In this document: positions 53,665-62,913 of the stretch, one piece after another
How positions within the stretch are numbered: position 1 is the first letter of the stretch
Layout: each line of letters opens with the position of its first letter
Position numbers and translations under genes: made by a program
NCBI RefSeq assembly: GCF_003987855.1
Contig: NZ_RXIZ01000006.1
Coordinates: 62,001-126,000, forward strand
DNA: 64,000 nucleotides
Source of the DNA: Hyphomicrobium sp.
GTDB taxonomy: Bacteria > Pseudomonadota > Alphaproteobacteria > Rhizobiales > Hyphomicrobiaceae
Reading direction: 5' to 3'
Notes under the pieces: model-generated
What the model saw: the letters and a program-made list of their open reading frames with translations, nothing else
Told to the model about the DNA's origin: nothing
Database searches by the model: none

Positions 53665-54264
53665 TCAGTCTGGAATTTGATCGGCGCTAGACACTACGAC
53701 TGCGAAGATGTCGTTGAGGCCCGCGAGACTCGCTTCGTGCAAGGTCTTGGCAGACACCACACCGCCTGAAGGATTCGGCAGTGATCTCGTTGCCGTCGCA
53801 TTTCCGATCACCGTCGGCCGATAACCATGGTTGAACGCGGCTCTCGCCGTCGAACTTACGCAAACGTGCGTCATGAAACCGACCAGCGCAATATCTTCAA
53901 CTCCATGCGCCTTCAGCAGATCATCTAGGTTCGTCTTCTCGAAAGAGCTCGGATAAGTCTTCACAACAACGTCCTCACCCTCTCTTGGCGCCACGACGTC
54001 AGCGATGGCGCCGATCCGCTCGCGGACATCGTAGGGCGTACCCGGACCCTCATCATGCTGGATGTGAATGACGGGTCTGCCAGCCTCCCGATAACGCAAA
54101 AGGAGGTCGCGGCATTGCTCGAGGGCGGGTTCCACGCCTTCAAGCTGCATGATGCCTTCGCGATACGTGTTCTGACAATCGATCAAAACGAGCGCCGAAT
54201 TGCCGACACGCGCAGGCGTCTCGCCCATTCCGGTAATATCGCGCAGGGTGCGTGAAGCTGCCAT
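53665..54264 (-). CDS. isochorismatase-family cysteine hydrolase
   Basis: Alpha/beta hydrolase of the isochorismatase/nicotinamidase group. Catalytic triad visible: Asp in LVLIDCQN (near 29), Lys in VVVKTYPSSFEKT (near 100) and Cys in GFMTHVCVSST (near 135), with the cis-peptide FMTHVC. 199 residues. The zinc-binding site of nicotinamidases is not apparent, so it is more likely an amide or carbamoyl hydrolase of unknown substrate. It follows the DUF779 gene after 20 bases. Confidence 0.87.
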   Translation of the reverse strand: MAASRTLRDITGMGETPARVGNSALVLIDCQNTYREGIMQLEGVEPALEQCRDLLLRYREAGRPVIHIQHDEGPGTPYDVRERIGAIADVVAPREGEDVVVKTYPSSFEKTNLDDLLKAHGVEDIALVGFMTHVCVSSTARAAFNHGYRPTVIGNATATRSLPNPSGGVVSAKTLHEASLAGLNDIFAVVVSSADQIPD

Positions 54265-54284
54265 TGGTCAGGTTTCCTTCTCGA

Positions 54285-54680
54285 TCAAATGGGCGGATGC
54301 TCGACGCCTGTCGGCGGTGGACCCAGTGAATCGAGTTCGTCGGTCTCCGCGTCCGAATAGATCCGGGATCGGGTAAGAAATCGGACACCCTCTGGACTCT
54401 CGACCGAAAAACCGGAGCCTCTTCCCGGAACGACGTCAATGATCAAGTGCGTGTGCTGCCAATATTCGAATTGCGACCGGCCCATGTAGAACGGCTGACC
54501 GCCGATCTCGCCCATGTAGACATCTTGTGCGCCTACCTTGAACTCTCCGCGCGGATAGCACATTGGCGCACTTCCGTCGCAACACCCGCCGGATTGATGG
54601 AAGAGAAGCGGGCCGTGAATACCTTCGAGCTTCTTGATGAGCTTGAGCGTGTCCGGTGTCGCAGTGACGCGATCGACCAT
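54285..54680 (-). CDS. DUF779 protein (aldehyde dehydrogenase accessory)
   Basis: 131-residue DUF779 protein. These small proteins almost always sit beside an ExaC/AcoD-type aldehyde dehydrogenase, as here; function unknown. The cysteine group GGCCDGSAPMC near 31-41 could bind metal or Fe-S. AGGAG lies eight bases before ATG 54680. Between it and the dehydrogenase gene lies a terminator-like hairpin, so it may be expressed at a lower level than the enzyme. Confidence 0.88.
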   Translation of the reverse strand: MVDRVTATPDTLKLIKKLEGIHGPLLFHQSGGCCDGSAPMCYPRGEFKVGAQDVYMGEIGGQPFYMGRSQFEYWQHTHLIIDVVPGRGSGFSVESPEGVRFLTRSRIYSDAETDELDSLGPPPTGVEHPPI

Positions 54681-54696
54681 CAGTCATCTCCTGCTG

Positions 54697-54736
54697 AAAA
54701 GCGAAAAGGGCATGCACCGGAACACGGCGCATGCCC
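54697..54736 (-). terminator. terminator-like hairpin between the aldehyde dehydrogenase and DUF779 genes
   Basis: On the minus strand GGGCATGC (54736-54729) pairs with GCATGCCC (54715-54708) around 13 bases and is followed by TTTTCGCTTTTC. It begins 24 bases after the dehydrogenase stop codon, so part of the transcripts should end here. Confidence 0.65.
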
Positions 54737-54759
54737 CAAATCTACACACTAAGGACGCA

Positions 54760-56280
54760 TCAGAAGAAGCCGAGCGCCTTCGGGCTGTAGCTGACGAGGA
54801 TGTTCTTCGTCTGCTGATAGTGATCGAGCATCATCTTGTGCGTCTCACGGCCGATGCCCGACTGCTTGTAGCCGCCGAATGCCGCATGCGCCGGATAAGC
54901 GTGATAGCAGTTCGTCCAAACGCGTCCGGCCTGGATGCCGCGACCCATGCGATATGCGCGCGTGCCGTTGCGGGTCCAAACGCCGGAACCGAGGCCATAA
55001 AGCGTATCGTTGGCGATCGCGAGGGCTTCATCATCGTCTTCGAACGTCGTGACCGAAACGACCGGTCCGAAGATTTCCTCCTGGAAGACGCGCATCTTGT
55101 TGTGGCCTTCGAGAACCGTCGGCTCAACGTAGTAGCCGCTTGCAAGCTCGCCGCCGAGATTGGCACGACGACCGCCTGTAAGCACCCGAGCGCCCTCACC
55201 CTTGCCGATCTCGATGTAGCTCAAGATCTTTTCGAGCTGATCGTTCGAAGCCTGAGCGCCGATCATCGTGGAGGCATCCATCGGGTGCCCCTGCTTGATC
55301 TTCACGACGCGCTCCAGAGCACGTGCCATGAACTTCTCATAGATCGAACGCTGAATGAGCGCACGGCTCGGACAGGTGCACACCTCGCCCTGGTTCAAGG
55401 CAAACATGGTGAAGCCTTCGAGGCACTTGTCGAAATATTCGTCATCCGCATCCATGACGTCGGCGAAGAAGATGTTCGGAGACTTGCCGCCAAGCTCCAA
55501 CGTGCAAGGGATGATGTTTTCCGACGCGTATTGCATGATGAGGCGACCCGTCGTCGTCTCGCCGGTAAATGCGATCTTCGCAATGCGCTTGTTCTGAGCG
55601 AGCGGTTTACCCGCTTCAATGCCAAAGCCATTGACGACGTTGACGACGCCTTCAGGCAGAATATCGCCGATGAGATCCATGAGCACCATGATCGACATAG
55701 GCGTCTGTTCCGCAGGCTTCAGCACCACGCAATTGCCTGCGGCGAGGGCTGGTGCAAGCTTCCACACGGCCATCAAGAGCGGGAAGTTCCACGGGATGAT
55801 CTGTCCGACCACGCCGAGCGGCTCATGATAATGATAGGCGACGGTGTCGTGATCGATCTCTGCGATTGAGCCTTCCTGGGCACGGATGCAGCCCGCGAAA
55901 TAGCGGAAATGATCGATGGCCAGCGGAAGGTCGGCGTGCGTCGTCTCGCGGATCGGCTTGCCGTTGTCGATCGTTTCGCAGAGCGCGATGATATCCAGGT
56001 TCTCTTCCATCCGATCGGCGATCTTCGCGAGCACGCGTGCCCGCACCGCCGGCGAACTGTTGCCCCAGGACACACGAGCTTTATGAGCCGCATCGAGCGC
56101 GAGCTCGATATCCTCGGCCGTCGAGCGCGCGACCTCGCAAACTTGTTGGCCCGTGATCGGCGTCACATTGGAAAAATATTGCCCGCGGACCGGCGCGACC
56201 CACTTGCCGCCAATGAAGTTATCGTAGCGCGGCTTGATGATTTGCCGGCCTTTGAGCTTGTCCATAGCTACGTGCTGCAT
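54760..56280 (-). CDS. NAD-dependent aldehyde dehydrogenase (ExaC/acetaldehyde type)
   Basis: Cytoplasmic aldehyde dehydrogenase oxidising acetaldehyde or similar short aldehydes. 506 residues; NAD-binding [10 protein letters not shown] near 160, general-base Glu in [10 protein letters not shown] near 262, catalytic Cys in [11 protein letters not shown] near 301, end [15 protein letters not shown]. The TCPSR context and C-terminus match ExaC/AldB. GGAGGAG seven bases before ATG 56280. With DUF779 it forms the usual pair; an alcohol-dehydrogenase partner is not in the window. Confidence 0.93.
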   Translation of the reverse strand: MQHVAMDKLKGRQIIKPRYDNFIGGKWVAPVRGQYFSNVTPITGQQVCEVARSTAEDIELALDAAHKARVSWGNSSPAVRARVLAKIADRMEENLDIIALCETIDNGKPIRETTHADLPLAIDHFRYFAGCIRAQEGSIAEIDHDTVAYHYHEPLGVVGQIIPWNFPLLMAVWKLAPALAAGNCVVLKPAEQTPMSIMVLMDLIGDILPEGVVNVVNGFGIEAGKPLAQNKRIAKIAFTGETTTGRLIMQYASENIIPCTLELGGKSPNIFFADVMDADDEYFDKCLEGFTMFALNQGEVCTCPSRALIQRSIYEKFMARALERVVKIKQGHPMDASTMIGAQASNDQLEKILSYIEIGKGEGARVLTGGRRANLGGELASGYYVEPTVLEGHNKMRVFQEEIFGPVVSVTTFEDDDEALAIANDTLYGLGSGVWTRNGTRAYRMGRGIQAGRVWTNCYHAYPAHAAFGGYKQSGIGRETHKMMLDHYQQTKNILVSYSPKALGFF

Positions 56281-56513
56281 AATCGTCTCCTCCGGGAAAT
56301 GACGCCTGTGGGCGATCTTCTTGATGGTGATGGAAATCGCGTATCTTCGGTGTTGGGACCCGATCGTCCGATAGACCGCATTGAAGCGAGCGGTCAGATC
56401 GATATAGCCGGGCGCAAGCTAGCGTATTTTCTAGCCCTTCGAACCCCAAAATAAGTCGAATACGATCCTCACCATTGACCTAGGCCAAGTCGGCCTTTGG
56501 TCTTGCATCGAAC

Positions 56514-57863
56514 TTAATGCAGACCCTGCTGAAGGGAAAGGACGTGACCAGCAAGATAAAGCGATCCGCAGATCAAGACGCGCTTAGGACCAGCAGAAAG
56601 TCCTGCAATCGTTTGCAGCGCATCAATCACGTTTTTGCGATCCAGGGCCTGCATACCTGCCCCGCGGGCCAATTCGGCGAGGTCCTCCTGGCTGTGCGGG
56701 GCTTCGTGCGCGCCGGGGATCGGCACGGTATAGATCGCCCGCACCAGGCCGCGGAAAGGCGCCAGGAAGCCGAGGGCATCTTTCCCGCCCATCATGCCGA
56801 CGACGAGGTAAACGGGCTTGGGAGACTTCTCATCGAGCGCCGCAAGCGTGTCGGCGAGCATATCGCCCGCTGCCGGGTTGTGTCCCCCATCGAGCCAGAG
56901 CTCGGTCTCGTCCCCCAAGAGCTCAGGAAGAGGGCCAGAGGTCAGACGCTGCATACGCGCCGGCCATTCCACGGTACGCAACCCCGTCTCGAGGGCGCGC
57001 TCATCGACTGAGAGAGCAGGCACGGTCTCACCTAGGACGAGCGCGGCGGCAACGGCGGTTCCGGCATTGACAATCTGATGGCGCCCAATGAGCGCTGGAA
57101 GCGGGAGGTCCAGCAGCCTGTCTTCGCGTTGTACGATGAGGCGCCCGGCCTGTTCATAGGCATCGTAATCACGACCCCACACGGTCAACGGGGCGCCCAC
57201 TGTCCGTGCTCGCGTTTCGAGCACAGAAAGCACGTCGTCCGTCTGTTGCGAGATGATCCCCGGAACGGCCCGCTTCAGAATTCCAGCTTTCTCGAAAGCG
57301 ATCTTAGCGAGCGTCGGTCCAAGCTTCTCGGCATGGTCCATCGAAATTGGGGTAATGACGGTCAGCGCGGGCTGAGCGATCACGTTCGTTGCATCGAGCC
57401 GTCCCCCCAGGCCGACTTCCAGCAAGAGCACGTCAGCCGGCTGCTCGGAAAAGGCGAGAAACGCCGCTGCGGTTGTGATCTCGAATTGAGTGATGTCATC
57501 GCCGTCGTTGACGGCATGCACGCGGGTCAGCACGTCAACAAGATAGTCTTCATCGATCGCGTGAGCTTTACCGCCTGCTCCCGCCAGCGCGATGCGCTCG
57601 TGAAATCGCACGAGATGCGGCGACGTATAGACATGCGCCCGCTTGCCAGCGGCCTCGGTGAATGCCCGGAGGTACGCGGTCACCGAGCCCTTACCGTTGG
57701 TGCCGGCGATATGAACGACGGGCGGAAGCTTCTTCTCAGGATGCCCAAGCTTTCCCAGCAGCCGCTCGACACGGCCGAGGGACAAGTCGATCAACTTCGG
57801 ATGCAGGAGCATCATGTCGGCAAGAAGCGAGTCGCTGGTCCGCCGGGTCGTCGACGAGGTCAT
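56514..57863 (-). CDS. folC: folylpolyglutamate synthase / dihydrofolate synthase FolC
   Basis: Joins dihydropteroate to glutamate and lengthens the folate polyglutamate tail. 449 residues; P-loop HIAGTNGKGSVTAYL near 51-65, VGLGGRLDATN near 155-165, and the Mur-ligase C-domain ELWLDGGHNPAAGDM near 320-334. Start MTSSTTRRTSD is the first ATG with normal length. It follows accD on the same strand after 30 bases, the conserved accD-folC pair linking fatty acid and folate synthesis. Confidence 0.96.
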   Translation of the reverse strand: MTSSTTRRTSDSLLADMMLLHPKLIDLSLGRVERLLGKLGHPEKKLPPVVHIAGTNGKGSVTAYLRAFTEAAGKRAHVYTSPHLVRFHERIALAGAGGKAHAIDEDYLVDVLTRVHAVNDGDDITQFEITTAAAFLAFSEQPADVLLLEVGLGGRLDATNVIAQPALTVITPISMDHAEKLGPTLAKIAFEKAGILKRAVPGIISQQTDDVLSVLETRARTVGAPLTVWGRDYDAYEQAGRLIVQREDRLLDLPLPALIGRHQIVNAGTAVAAALVLGETVPALSVDERALETGLRTVEWPARMQRLTSGPLPELLGDETELWLDGGHNPAAGDMLADTLAALDEKSPKPVYLVVGMMGGKDALGFLAPFRGLVRAIYTVPIPGAHEAPHSQEDLAELARGAGMQALDRKNVIDALQTIAGLSAGPKRVLICGSLYLAGHVLSLQQGLH

Positions 57864-57893
57864 AGCGTGCCCCGCTTATTTTTCTGGAGTTCG

Positions 57894-58991
57894 TTAGACG
57901 CTTCGCGGGGCATCCTTTTGCGGCCCCGAAGCGCTCGCATCATCGCGCTTAGACTTGTCGGCCTTGCCAGGATCAAAACGTTGGCTGTTTGGCACGATCT
58001 CAGGCTCGATAACACCGCTTTCACGCGCCGCCGTTTCGATGACGTTGCTGTCAACGGATGACCCGTTCGCGTGCGACTTGCCGTTCATCTTACGCGGCTC
58101 TTTTGCCGGCTTCACTTCTGCGCCGCTCATGAGAAGACGGCAGACCCTGGCAAGGGTCTCGCGCATCTGGTGGCGATGCACGACCATATCGATCATGCCA
58201 TGCGACAACAGATATTCTGCCCGCTGGAAGCCGTCGGGCAATTGCTCGCGGATTGTCTGCTGAATAACGCGGGGACCCGCGAAGCAGATCAGAGCCCCAG
58301 GTTCCGCAATGTGCACATCGCCTAGCATGGCGTAGGACGCCGTTACCCCGCCCGTCGTCGGGTCGGTGAGTACGACGATGTAAGGCAGCCGCGCATCCCT
58401 CAGGCGCTGCACGGCAATCGTCGTGCGAGGCATCTGCATGAGCGACAGGATGCCTTCCTGCATGCGCGCGCCACCCGAAGCAGCAAAAAGAATGAAGGGC
58501 GTCTTGAGCTCAACAGCGCGCAGCATTCCAGCGATGATCGCCTCGCCGGCAGCCATGCCGAGCGATCCGGCCATGAAGCGGAAATCCTGCGCGGCCGCGA
58601 CGATCGGCGATCCTTCGAGCTGGCCTTCGCCAACAAGCACCGCATCTTCGAGCTTAGTTTCAGCCTTCGCGTCCTTGAGGCGATCGGTGTACTTGCGACC
58701 GTCCCTAAACTTCAGCGGATCCTGCTGGACTGATGGAACCGCAACAGTCCGATATTCGCCGCCATCGAACAGGTATTGGAGCCGCTGCTGCGATCCCATA
58801 CGCATATGATAATTCGAGCCAGGCACAACGAACTGGTTAGCCTCGAGGTCTTTGTAAAAGACCATCTGGCCCGACTCCGGGCATTTCACCCAGAGATTGT
58901 CCGGCACGTCACGCTTCGCCGTCGACAAAAGCCCGCTAATCTTCGGGCGGACGACGTTATTGATCCAGTTCACGTCCTCTTGGCTCCTCAT
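57894..58991 (-). CDS. accD: acetyl-CoA carboxylase carboxyltransferase beta subunit, zinc-finger cysteines lost
   Basis: Beta half of the carboxyltransferase that makes malonyl-CoA. 365 residues. The crotonase-like core is normal: [24 protein letters not shown] (oxyanion Gly pair), [17 protein letters not shown]. The N-terminal zinc domain keeps only the first Cys (WVKCPESGQ); the second, third and fourth are replaced (SGQ, and [11 protein letters not shown] where others have CPKCDHH). This form is common in Hyphomicrobiales. The last 75 residues are a Lys/Asp/Ser-rich tail of low complexity. Follows trpA after a 160-base gap. Confidence 0.95.
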   Translation of the reverse strand: MRSQEDVNWINNVVRPKISGLLSTAKRDVPDNLWVKCPESGQMVFYKDLEANQFVVPGSNYHMRMGSQQRLQYLFDGGEYRTVAVPSVQQDPLKFRDGRKYTDRLKDAKAETKLEDAVLVGEGQLEGSPIVAAAQDFRFMAGSLGMAAGEAIIAGMLRAVELKTPFILFAASGGARMQEGILSLMQMPRTTIAVQRLRDARLPYIVVLTDPTTGGVTASYAMLGDVHIAEPGALICFAGPRVIQQTIREQLPDGFQRAEYLLSHGMIDMVVHRHQMRETLARVCRLLMSGAEVKPAKEPRKMNGKSHANGSSVDSNVIETAARESGVIEPEIVPNSQRFDPGKADKSKRDDASASGPQKDAPRSV

Positions 58992-59151
58992 AAGCCGACA
59001 TAGGCGTGCCTACCGCATCCAAATGCGGGCACGATGGCGCCCCTTGCAGCCCTCTCGGTGTTAGCGCGAAGCGGCGGACCCGGCGCTAGTTTGTGCCCCA
59101 CACCTGGGGTCACCGAAGGCCGTATCCAATAGAGCCTATCGGGGAAAAGCG

Positions 59152-59982
59152 CTAGTCGGCGCTTAGGGCCGAGCTTAATTCGCGCACAAGCTCAGTGACG
59201 CGTTTGCGCGTGTCCGAAGTCGGCTCACCCTTCAATCCTAAAGACTTTTCGATCGTCGAGACAATAGCCGAACCGACGACCACGCCGTCTGCACCCTTCG
59301 AGATTGCCCGGGCCTGCTCCCCCGACCGCACGCCGAAACCAACCACAACCGGAAGTGGCGTGGACGACTTAATCCTCTTCACTTGATTGTGAACGTCTGC
59401 CACGACGGGCGCGGCGGTACCGGTGATGCCGGTGATCGAGACGTAGTAAACGAACCCGGAGGTATTCTTTAGAACCGCAGGCAGCCGTTCCTTATCGGTT
59501 GTCGGCGTAGCTAGGCGGATGAAATTGAGGCCCGCCTTCAGAGCCGGCAGACATAGCTCGTCGTCCGCTTCCGGCGGCACGTCGACGACAATCAGACCGT
59601 CGACACCTGCGGCCTTGGCATCCTTTATGAAGCGTTCGTTGCCGTACACGTAAATCGGGTTGTAATAACCCATCAGAACGATAGGCGTGGCTTGATCGCG
59701 CGCCCGAAAGTCACGCACGATTTGCAACGTCTTGTGCATGTTCTGACCGGCTTTGAGGGCCCGCTGCGAGGACGCCTGGATCGCCGGTCCATCGGCCATC
59801 GGATCTGAAAACGGCATCCCAAGCTCAATGATGTCAGCGCCTGCCTCCACGAGATCGTCCAGAAGCGCCTTGCTCGTCTCGAAGTCGGGATCGCCCGCGG
59901 TGACAAACGTGATAAGCGCCGGGCGCTTATCTTTCCTGAGCGCCGCAAATCGCGCGTCAATACGGGTTTCGTGTTTGGTCAT
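59152..59982 (-). CDS. trpA: tryptophan synthase alpha subunit
   Basis: TIM-barrel enzyme that splits indole-3-glycerol phosphate to indole. 276 residues; catalytic Glu in [16 protein letters not shown] (near 51) and Asp in [15 protein letters not shown] (near 130-144), phosphate site [10 protein letters not shown] near 220. ATG is two bases after the trpB stop, so the alpha and beta subunits are made together. Confidence 0.97.
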   Translation of the reverse strand: MTKHETRIDARFAALRKDKRPALITFVTAGDPDFETSKALLDDLVEAGADIIELGMPFSDPMADGPAIQASSQRALKAGQNMHKTLQIVRDFRARDQATPIVLMGYYNPIYVYGNERFIKDAKAAGVDGLIVVDVPPEADDELCLPALKAGLNFIRLATPTTDKERLPAVLKNTSGFVYYVSITGITGTAAPVVADVHNQVKRIKSSTPLPVVVGFGVRSGEQARAISKGADGVVVGSAIVSTIEKSLGLKGEPTSDTRKRVTELVRELSSALSAD

Positions 59983-59984
59983 CG

Positions 59985-61226
59985 TCAGATCTTCATGCCC
60001 AGGTGCTTCGCGACGGTGAACAGATCTTTATCACCACGGCCGGACAGGTTGATCACAAGCAGATTGTCCTTCGGCAGCTTCGGCGCGAGCTTGATAACAA
60101 GGCCCAGCGCATGACTAGGCTCTAGCGCGGGAATGATCCCCTCGAGCTTCGTGCACAACTGCAAAGCTTCAAGCGCTTCCTTATCCGTTATGGCGACGTA
60201 ACTGACGCGCCCGATATCCTTGAGCCAAGAGTGCTCCGGGCCGACGCCGGGATAATCGAGGCCCGCCGAAATCGAGTGTCCTTCGAGAATCTGACCATCA
60301 CCATCCTGCAGGAGATAGGTGCGATTTCCATGCAGAACGCCCGGCGATCCGCCCGTCATTGAAGCGGCGTGACCGTTTTCGACATTAAGGCCGTGGCCGC
60401 CAGCTTCGACGCCATAGATCGCAACATCTTTGTCATCAAGGAATGGGTGAAAAAGGCCGATCGCGTTCGAGCCACCACCGATGCAGGCGACAAGCGTGTC
60501 CGGAAGCCGCCCCTCGGCCTCCATCATCTGGGCGCGAACTTCGTTGCCGATGATCGCTTGAAAATCGCGAACCATCGCCGGATAGGGATGCGGACCCGCA
60601 GCCGTGCCGATGAGATAATACGTGTCGTGAACGTTCGTTACCCAGTCACGCAATGCTTCGTTCATCGCGTCCTTCAGGGTACCGGCGCCTGACGTTACGG
60701 GATTGAGCTTTGCCCCCAGCAACGACATGCGCGCAACATTTGGCGCCTGCCGCTCGACGTCGGTGGCACCCATATAGATCTCGCAGGGCATGCCGTACTT
60801 CGCACACACCGTAGCAACCGCCACGCCGTGCTGGCCGGCGCCAGTTTCCGCGATAATCCGCGTCTTACCCATGCGCCGCGCAAGCAAGATCTGACCGAGG
60901 CAGTTATTAATCTTGTGCGAGCCGGTATGATTGAGTTCTTCGCGCTTGAAATAGATCTTGGCGCCGCCGAGTTCGGCGGTCATGCGCTCGGCGTAATAGA
61001 GCGGACTTGGCCGGCCGGCGTAATGAAGACTGAGATGATCGAGTTCGCGTTGAAACTCCGGATCATTCTTTGCCGTCTCATAGGCGCGCTCAAGATCGAG
61101 GATGAGGGGCATAAGCGTTTCGGCGACAAAGCGGCCGCCGAAGATGCCGAAGAAGCCACGATCGTCGGGGCCAGTAGCAAAGCTGTTGAGAGCGGCTTCC
61201 GCCGTTTTTTGTGATTTGGTTGCCAT
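59985..61226 (-). CDS. trpB: tryptophan synthase beta subunit
   Basis: PLP enzyme joining indole and serine. 413 residues; PLP-lysine segment [14 protein letters not shown] near 98-111, substrate loop [10 protein letters not shown] near 127-136, phosphate cradle [12 protein letters not shown] near 246-257. N-terminal 15-20 residues ([12 protein letters not shown]) are a variable extension. Part of the trpF-trpB-trpA unit; 55 bases follow trpF. Confidence 0.98.
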   Translation of the reverse strand: MATKSQKTAEAALNSFATGPDDRGFFGIFGGRFVAETLMPLILDLERAYETAKNDPEFQRELDHLSLHYAGRPSPLYYAERMTAELGGAKIYFKREELNHTGSHKINNCLGQILLARRMGKTRIIAETGAGQHGVAVATVCAKYGMPCEIYMGATDVERQAPNVARMSLLGAKLNPVTSGAGTLKDAMNEALRDWVTNVHDTYYLIGTAAGPHPYPAMVRDFQAIIGNEVRAQMMEAEGRLPDTLVACIGGGSNAIGLFHPFLDDKDVAIYGVEAGGHGLNVENGHAASMTGGSPGVLHGNRTYLLQDGDGQILEGHSISAGLDYPGVGPEHSWLKDIGRVSYVAITDKEALEALQLCTKLEGIIPALEPSHALGLVIKLAPKLPKDNLLVINLSGRGDKDLFTVAKHLGMKI

Positions 61227-61281
61227 GTCGTTTGCCGTAACGGCCTCGCTTTGCCCGTCGCCCCAGAAGGAGATGGAATGT

Positions 61282-61932
61282 CTAGATTTGCTTAGCGGTC
61301 TTTGCTGCCTGAAGAAAGCGATGGATGCGCTGTGGATCCTTGACGCCCGGAGAGGACTCTACACCGGAGGAAACGTCGACGGCAGCAGGATGCGTACGCG
61401 CGATGGCTGCAGTCACATTCTCCGGGTTGAGCCCGCCAGATAGCATAAACGGAATTTCTGCCGACCAGCCATCAAGCGCCGACCAATCGAATGTACGCCC
61501 ATTACCTCCCGGCAGATCACCGCCCGAAACGCCCTTAGCGTCGAAAAGAATGAGATCCGCAACGCCTCTATAGTCTTGCGCTCTCGCCACGTCATCGGCG
61601 GTGGCGACCGGAATGGCCTTGATCACCTCGCGCTGAAATCGCCGTTTGATGACCGCGACCCGTTCCGGTGTCTCCGAACCGTGAAGCTGTAACGCATCGG
61701 GCGCTACCAGCTGCACGATCTCTGCAAGCGCATCGTCGCTGGCGTCGACAGTGAGGGCAATGACTTTCGCTTTGCCTCGCGCGCGGTTCGCGAGATCACT
61801 TGCCTGCGATATTTCGAGGTGCCGCGGACTTTTCGAGAAAAACACGAGACCAATGCAGTCCGCACCGCCGCTGATGGCCGCGTCCAACGCGTCCTGGCTC
61901 GTGATCCCGCAGATTTTCGTGATTATGCTCAT
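61282..61932 (-). CDS. trpF: phosphoribosylanthranilate isomerase
   Basis: TIM-barrel Amadori isomerase of tryptophan synthesis. 216 residues; [14 protein letters not shown] near 6-19 with the catalytic Cys8, catalytic Asp in ILFDAKG near 130, phosphate loops [12 protein letters not shown] near 164 and [14 protein letters not shown] near 187-200. The first gene of the trp group, 13 bases after the small membrane gene. Other trp genes (E, G, D, C) are not in the window. Confidence 0.97.
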   Translation of the reverse strand: MSIITKICGITSQDALDAAISGGADCIGLVFFSKSPRHLEISQASDLANRARGKAKVIALTVDASDDALAEIVQLVAPDALQLHGSETPERVAVIKRRFQREVIKAIPVATADDVARAQDYRGVADLILFDAKGVSGGDLPGGNGRTFDWSALDGWSAEIPFMLSGGLNPENVTAAIARTHPAAVDVSSGVESSPGVKDPQRIHRFLQAAKTAKQI

Positions 61933-61945
61933 GGAACTTCATGTT

Positions 61946-62185
61946 TCAGGCCGTCGGAGTACCAGTGAGACGCCGCTTTTGCCAGCGTTTCAATGCGATG
62001 AAGGTCCAAACGCCTTCAACCAGCCCGAAAGGCCACGCGCCCTGAAGAAATCCATAGGTCGAGCCAAGAGCGCAAGAAATCGCGAACCCAAGAATGCACC
62101 ATGGGCTGCTGTCTTCGAACGCATAGAAGAGGAGCATGAGGCTGACAGCCACGAGGCCGAACAGCGTTAGAGCATCGAAAGTCAT
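61946..62185 (-). CDS. small three-helix membrane protein (79 residues), unnamed
   Basis: A 79-residue hydrophobic protein with helices near 4-22, 27-44 and 48-66 and a basic C-terminus LKRWQKRRLTG. The motif YAFEDSSPWCILGFA and LQGAWPFGLVEGVWTFIA recur, as I recall, in small proteins at this same place (near trpF) in Hyphomicrobiales. No function known. Ribosome site CGGGA is weak. The gene is tightly packed, 12 bases after lapA and 13 before trpF. Confidence 0.75.
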   Translation of the reverse strand: MTFDALTLFGLVAVSLMLLFYAFEDSSPWCILGFAISCALGSTYGFLQGAWPFGLVEGVWTFIALKRWQKRRLTGTPTA

Positions 62186-62197
62186 ATTCGTCCCGGA

Positions 62198-62548
62198 TCA
62201 GCGGCCAGAGACCGCAAGCGCACGATTGGCCGGCTGGGCAGGCGCCTCATGCTCGCGCAAAAGGCGATCGGCTTCCGCTTGCCAGCGCGCAGCACGACGG
62301 CCCTGCGTTCGTGCGGTTTGACGCCAGCGGCTCTGCCCCATCCAAGTAGCCACCCCGCCAAGAACGACGCCGACAACCAGGGCTGCCAGCAGGTAAATGT
62401 AGAATGGCAGCTCGATCGAAAGCGCCGGAGTTTCAGGCCGAAACGGATCGAGTATCAGATCCACCGGTTGGCGATTGGAAACCGCGATAGCAATCAGCAG
62501 GATACCGATCGGAAAGCCGATAAGAAGCGACAGAATGCGCCTGAACAT
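62198..62548 (-). CDS. lapA: LapA-domain (DUF1049) membrane protein
   Basis: Inner-membrane protein of the LapA family, which in E. coli helps LapB control LpxC and lipopolysaccharide synthesis. 116 residues; two helices (about 6-25 and 47-69) with AVSNRQPVDLILDPF between, the LapA signature NxxxVxL-DPF, and a cytoplasmic coiled tail ending LREHEAPAQPAN. GAGGT ribosome site. Next to ihfB, as in many proteobacteria. Confidence 0.9.
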   Translation of the reverse strand: MFRRILSLLIGFPIGILLIAIAVSNRQPVDLILDPFRPETPALSIELPFYIYLLAALVVGVVLGGVATWMGQSRWRQTARTQGRRAARWQAEADRLLREHEAPAQPANRALAVSGR

Positions 62549-62575
62549 GACCTACCTCTTTCGGCATTCGCCGGA

Positions 62576-62594
62576 ACTGAGCGTTGCGCTCAGT
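62576..62594 (-). other. stem-loop at the ihfB stop codon
   Basis: ACTGAGCG-TTG-CGCTCAGT is a perfect eight-pair stem with a three-base loop that includes the ihfB TGA. A second short stem CGGC-GAAT-GCCG follows on the minus strand. No T-run. This may set the ihfB/lapA mRNA ratio. Confidence 0.55.
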
Positions 62595-62880
62595 GGCCGT
62601 TGAGTTTGTTGAGCCGGTCGCGAAGCTCTTTGCCAGTCTTGAAGAATGGAACGAACTTCTCCGCAACTGCGACAGTCGACCCAGTACGGGGATTTCTTCC
62701 CTGCCTAGATGCCCGATGTTTCACCGTGAATGCGCCGAAACCGCGGAGTTCAACACGATCCCCGCGCGAAAGCGCATCGACGATCTCATCGAAGATGACA
62801 TTCACGATGCGCTCGACATCGCGATGATAAAGATGCGGATTGGCAGTCGCGATTTTTTGCACCAGCTCGGACTTGATCAC
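62590..62880 (-). CDS. ihfB: integration host factor beta subunit
   Basis: DNA-bending nucleoid protein. 96 residues from GTG 62880, chosen because GGGAG lies seven bases before it and MIKSEL is the universal opening. Core features: [25 protein letters not shown] (in part), then the beta-arm GRNPRTG near 62-68 with the intercalating Pro, and [17 protein letters not shown] at the end. The partner IhfA is not in the window. Follows sppA after 33 bases. Confidence 0.96.
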   Translation of the reverse strand: MIKSELVQKIATANPHLYHRDVERIVNVIFDEIVDALSRGDRVELRGFGAFTVKHRASRQGRNPRTGSTVAVAEKFVPFFKTGKELRDRLNKLNGH

Positions 62881-62913
62881 GTTTCGCTCCCCAGCACCGA
62901 TAGACAATTATCG

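Noticed and set aside
54634..55869. 411-codon frame antisense to the aldehyde dehydrogenase
   Set aside because: Shadow composition; the dehydrogenase is complete.
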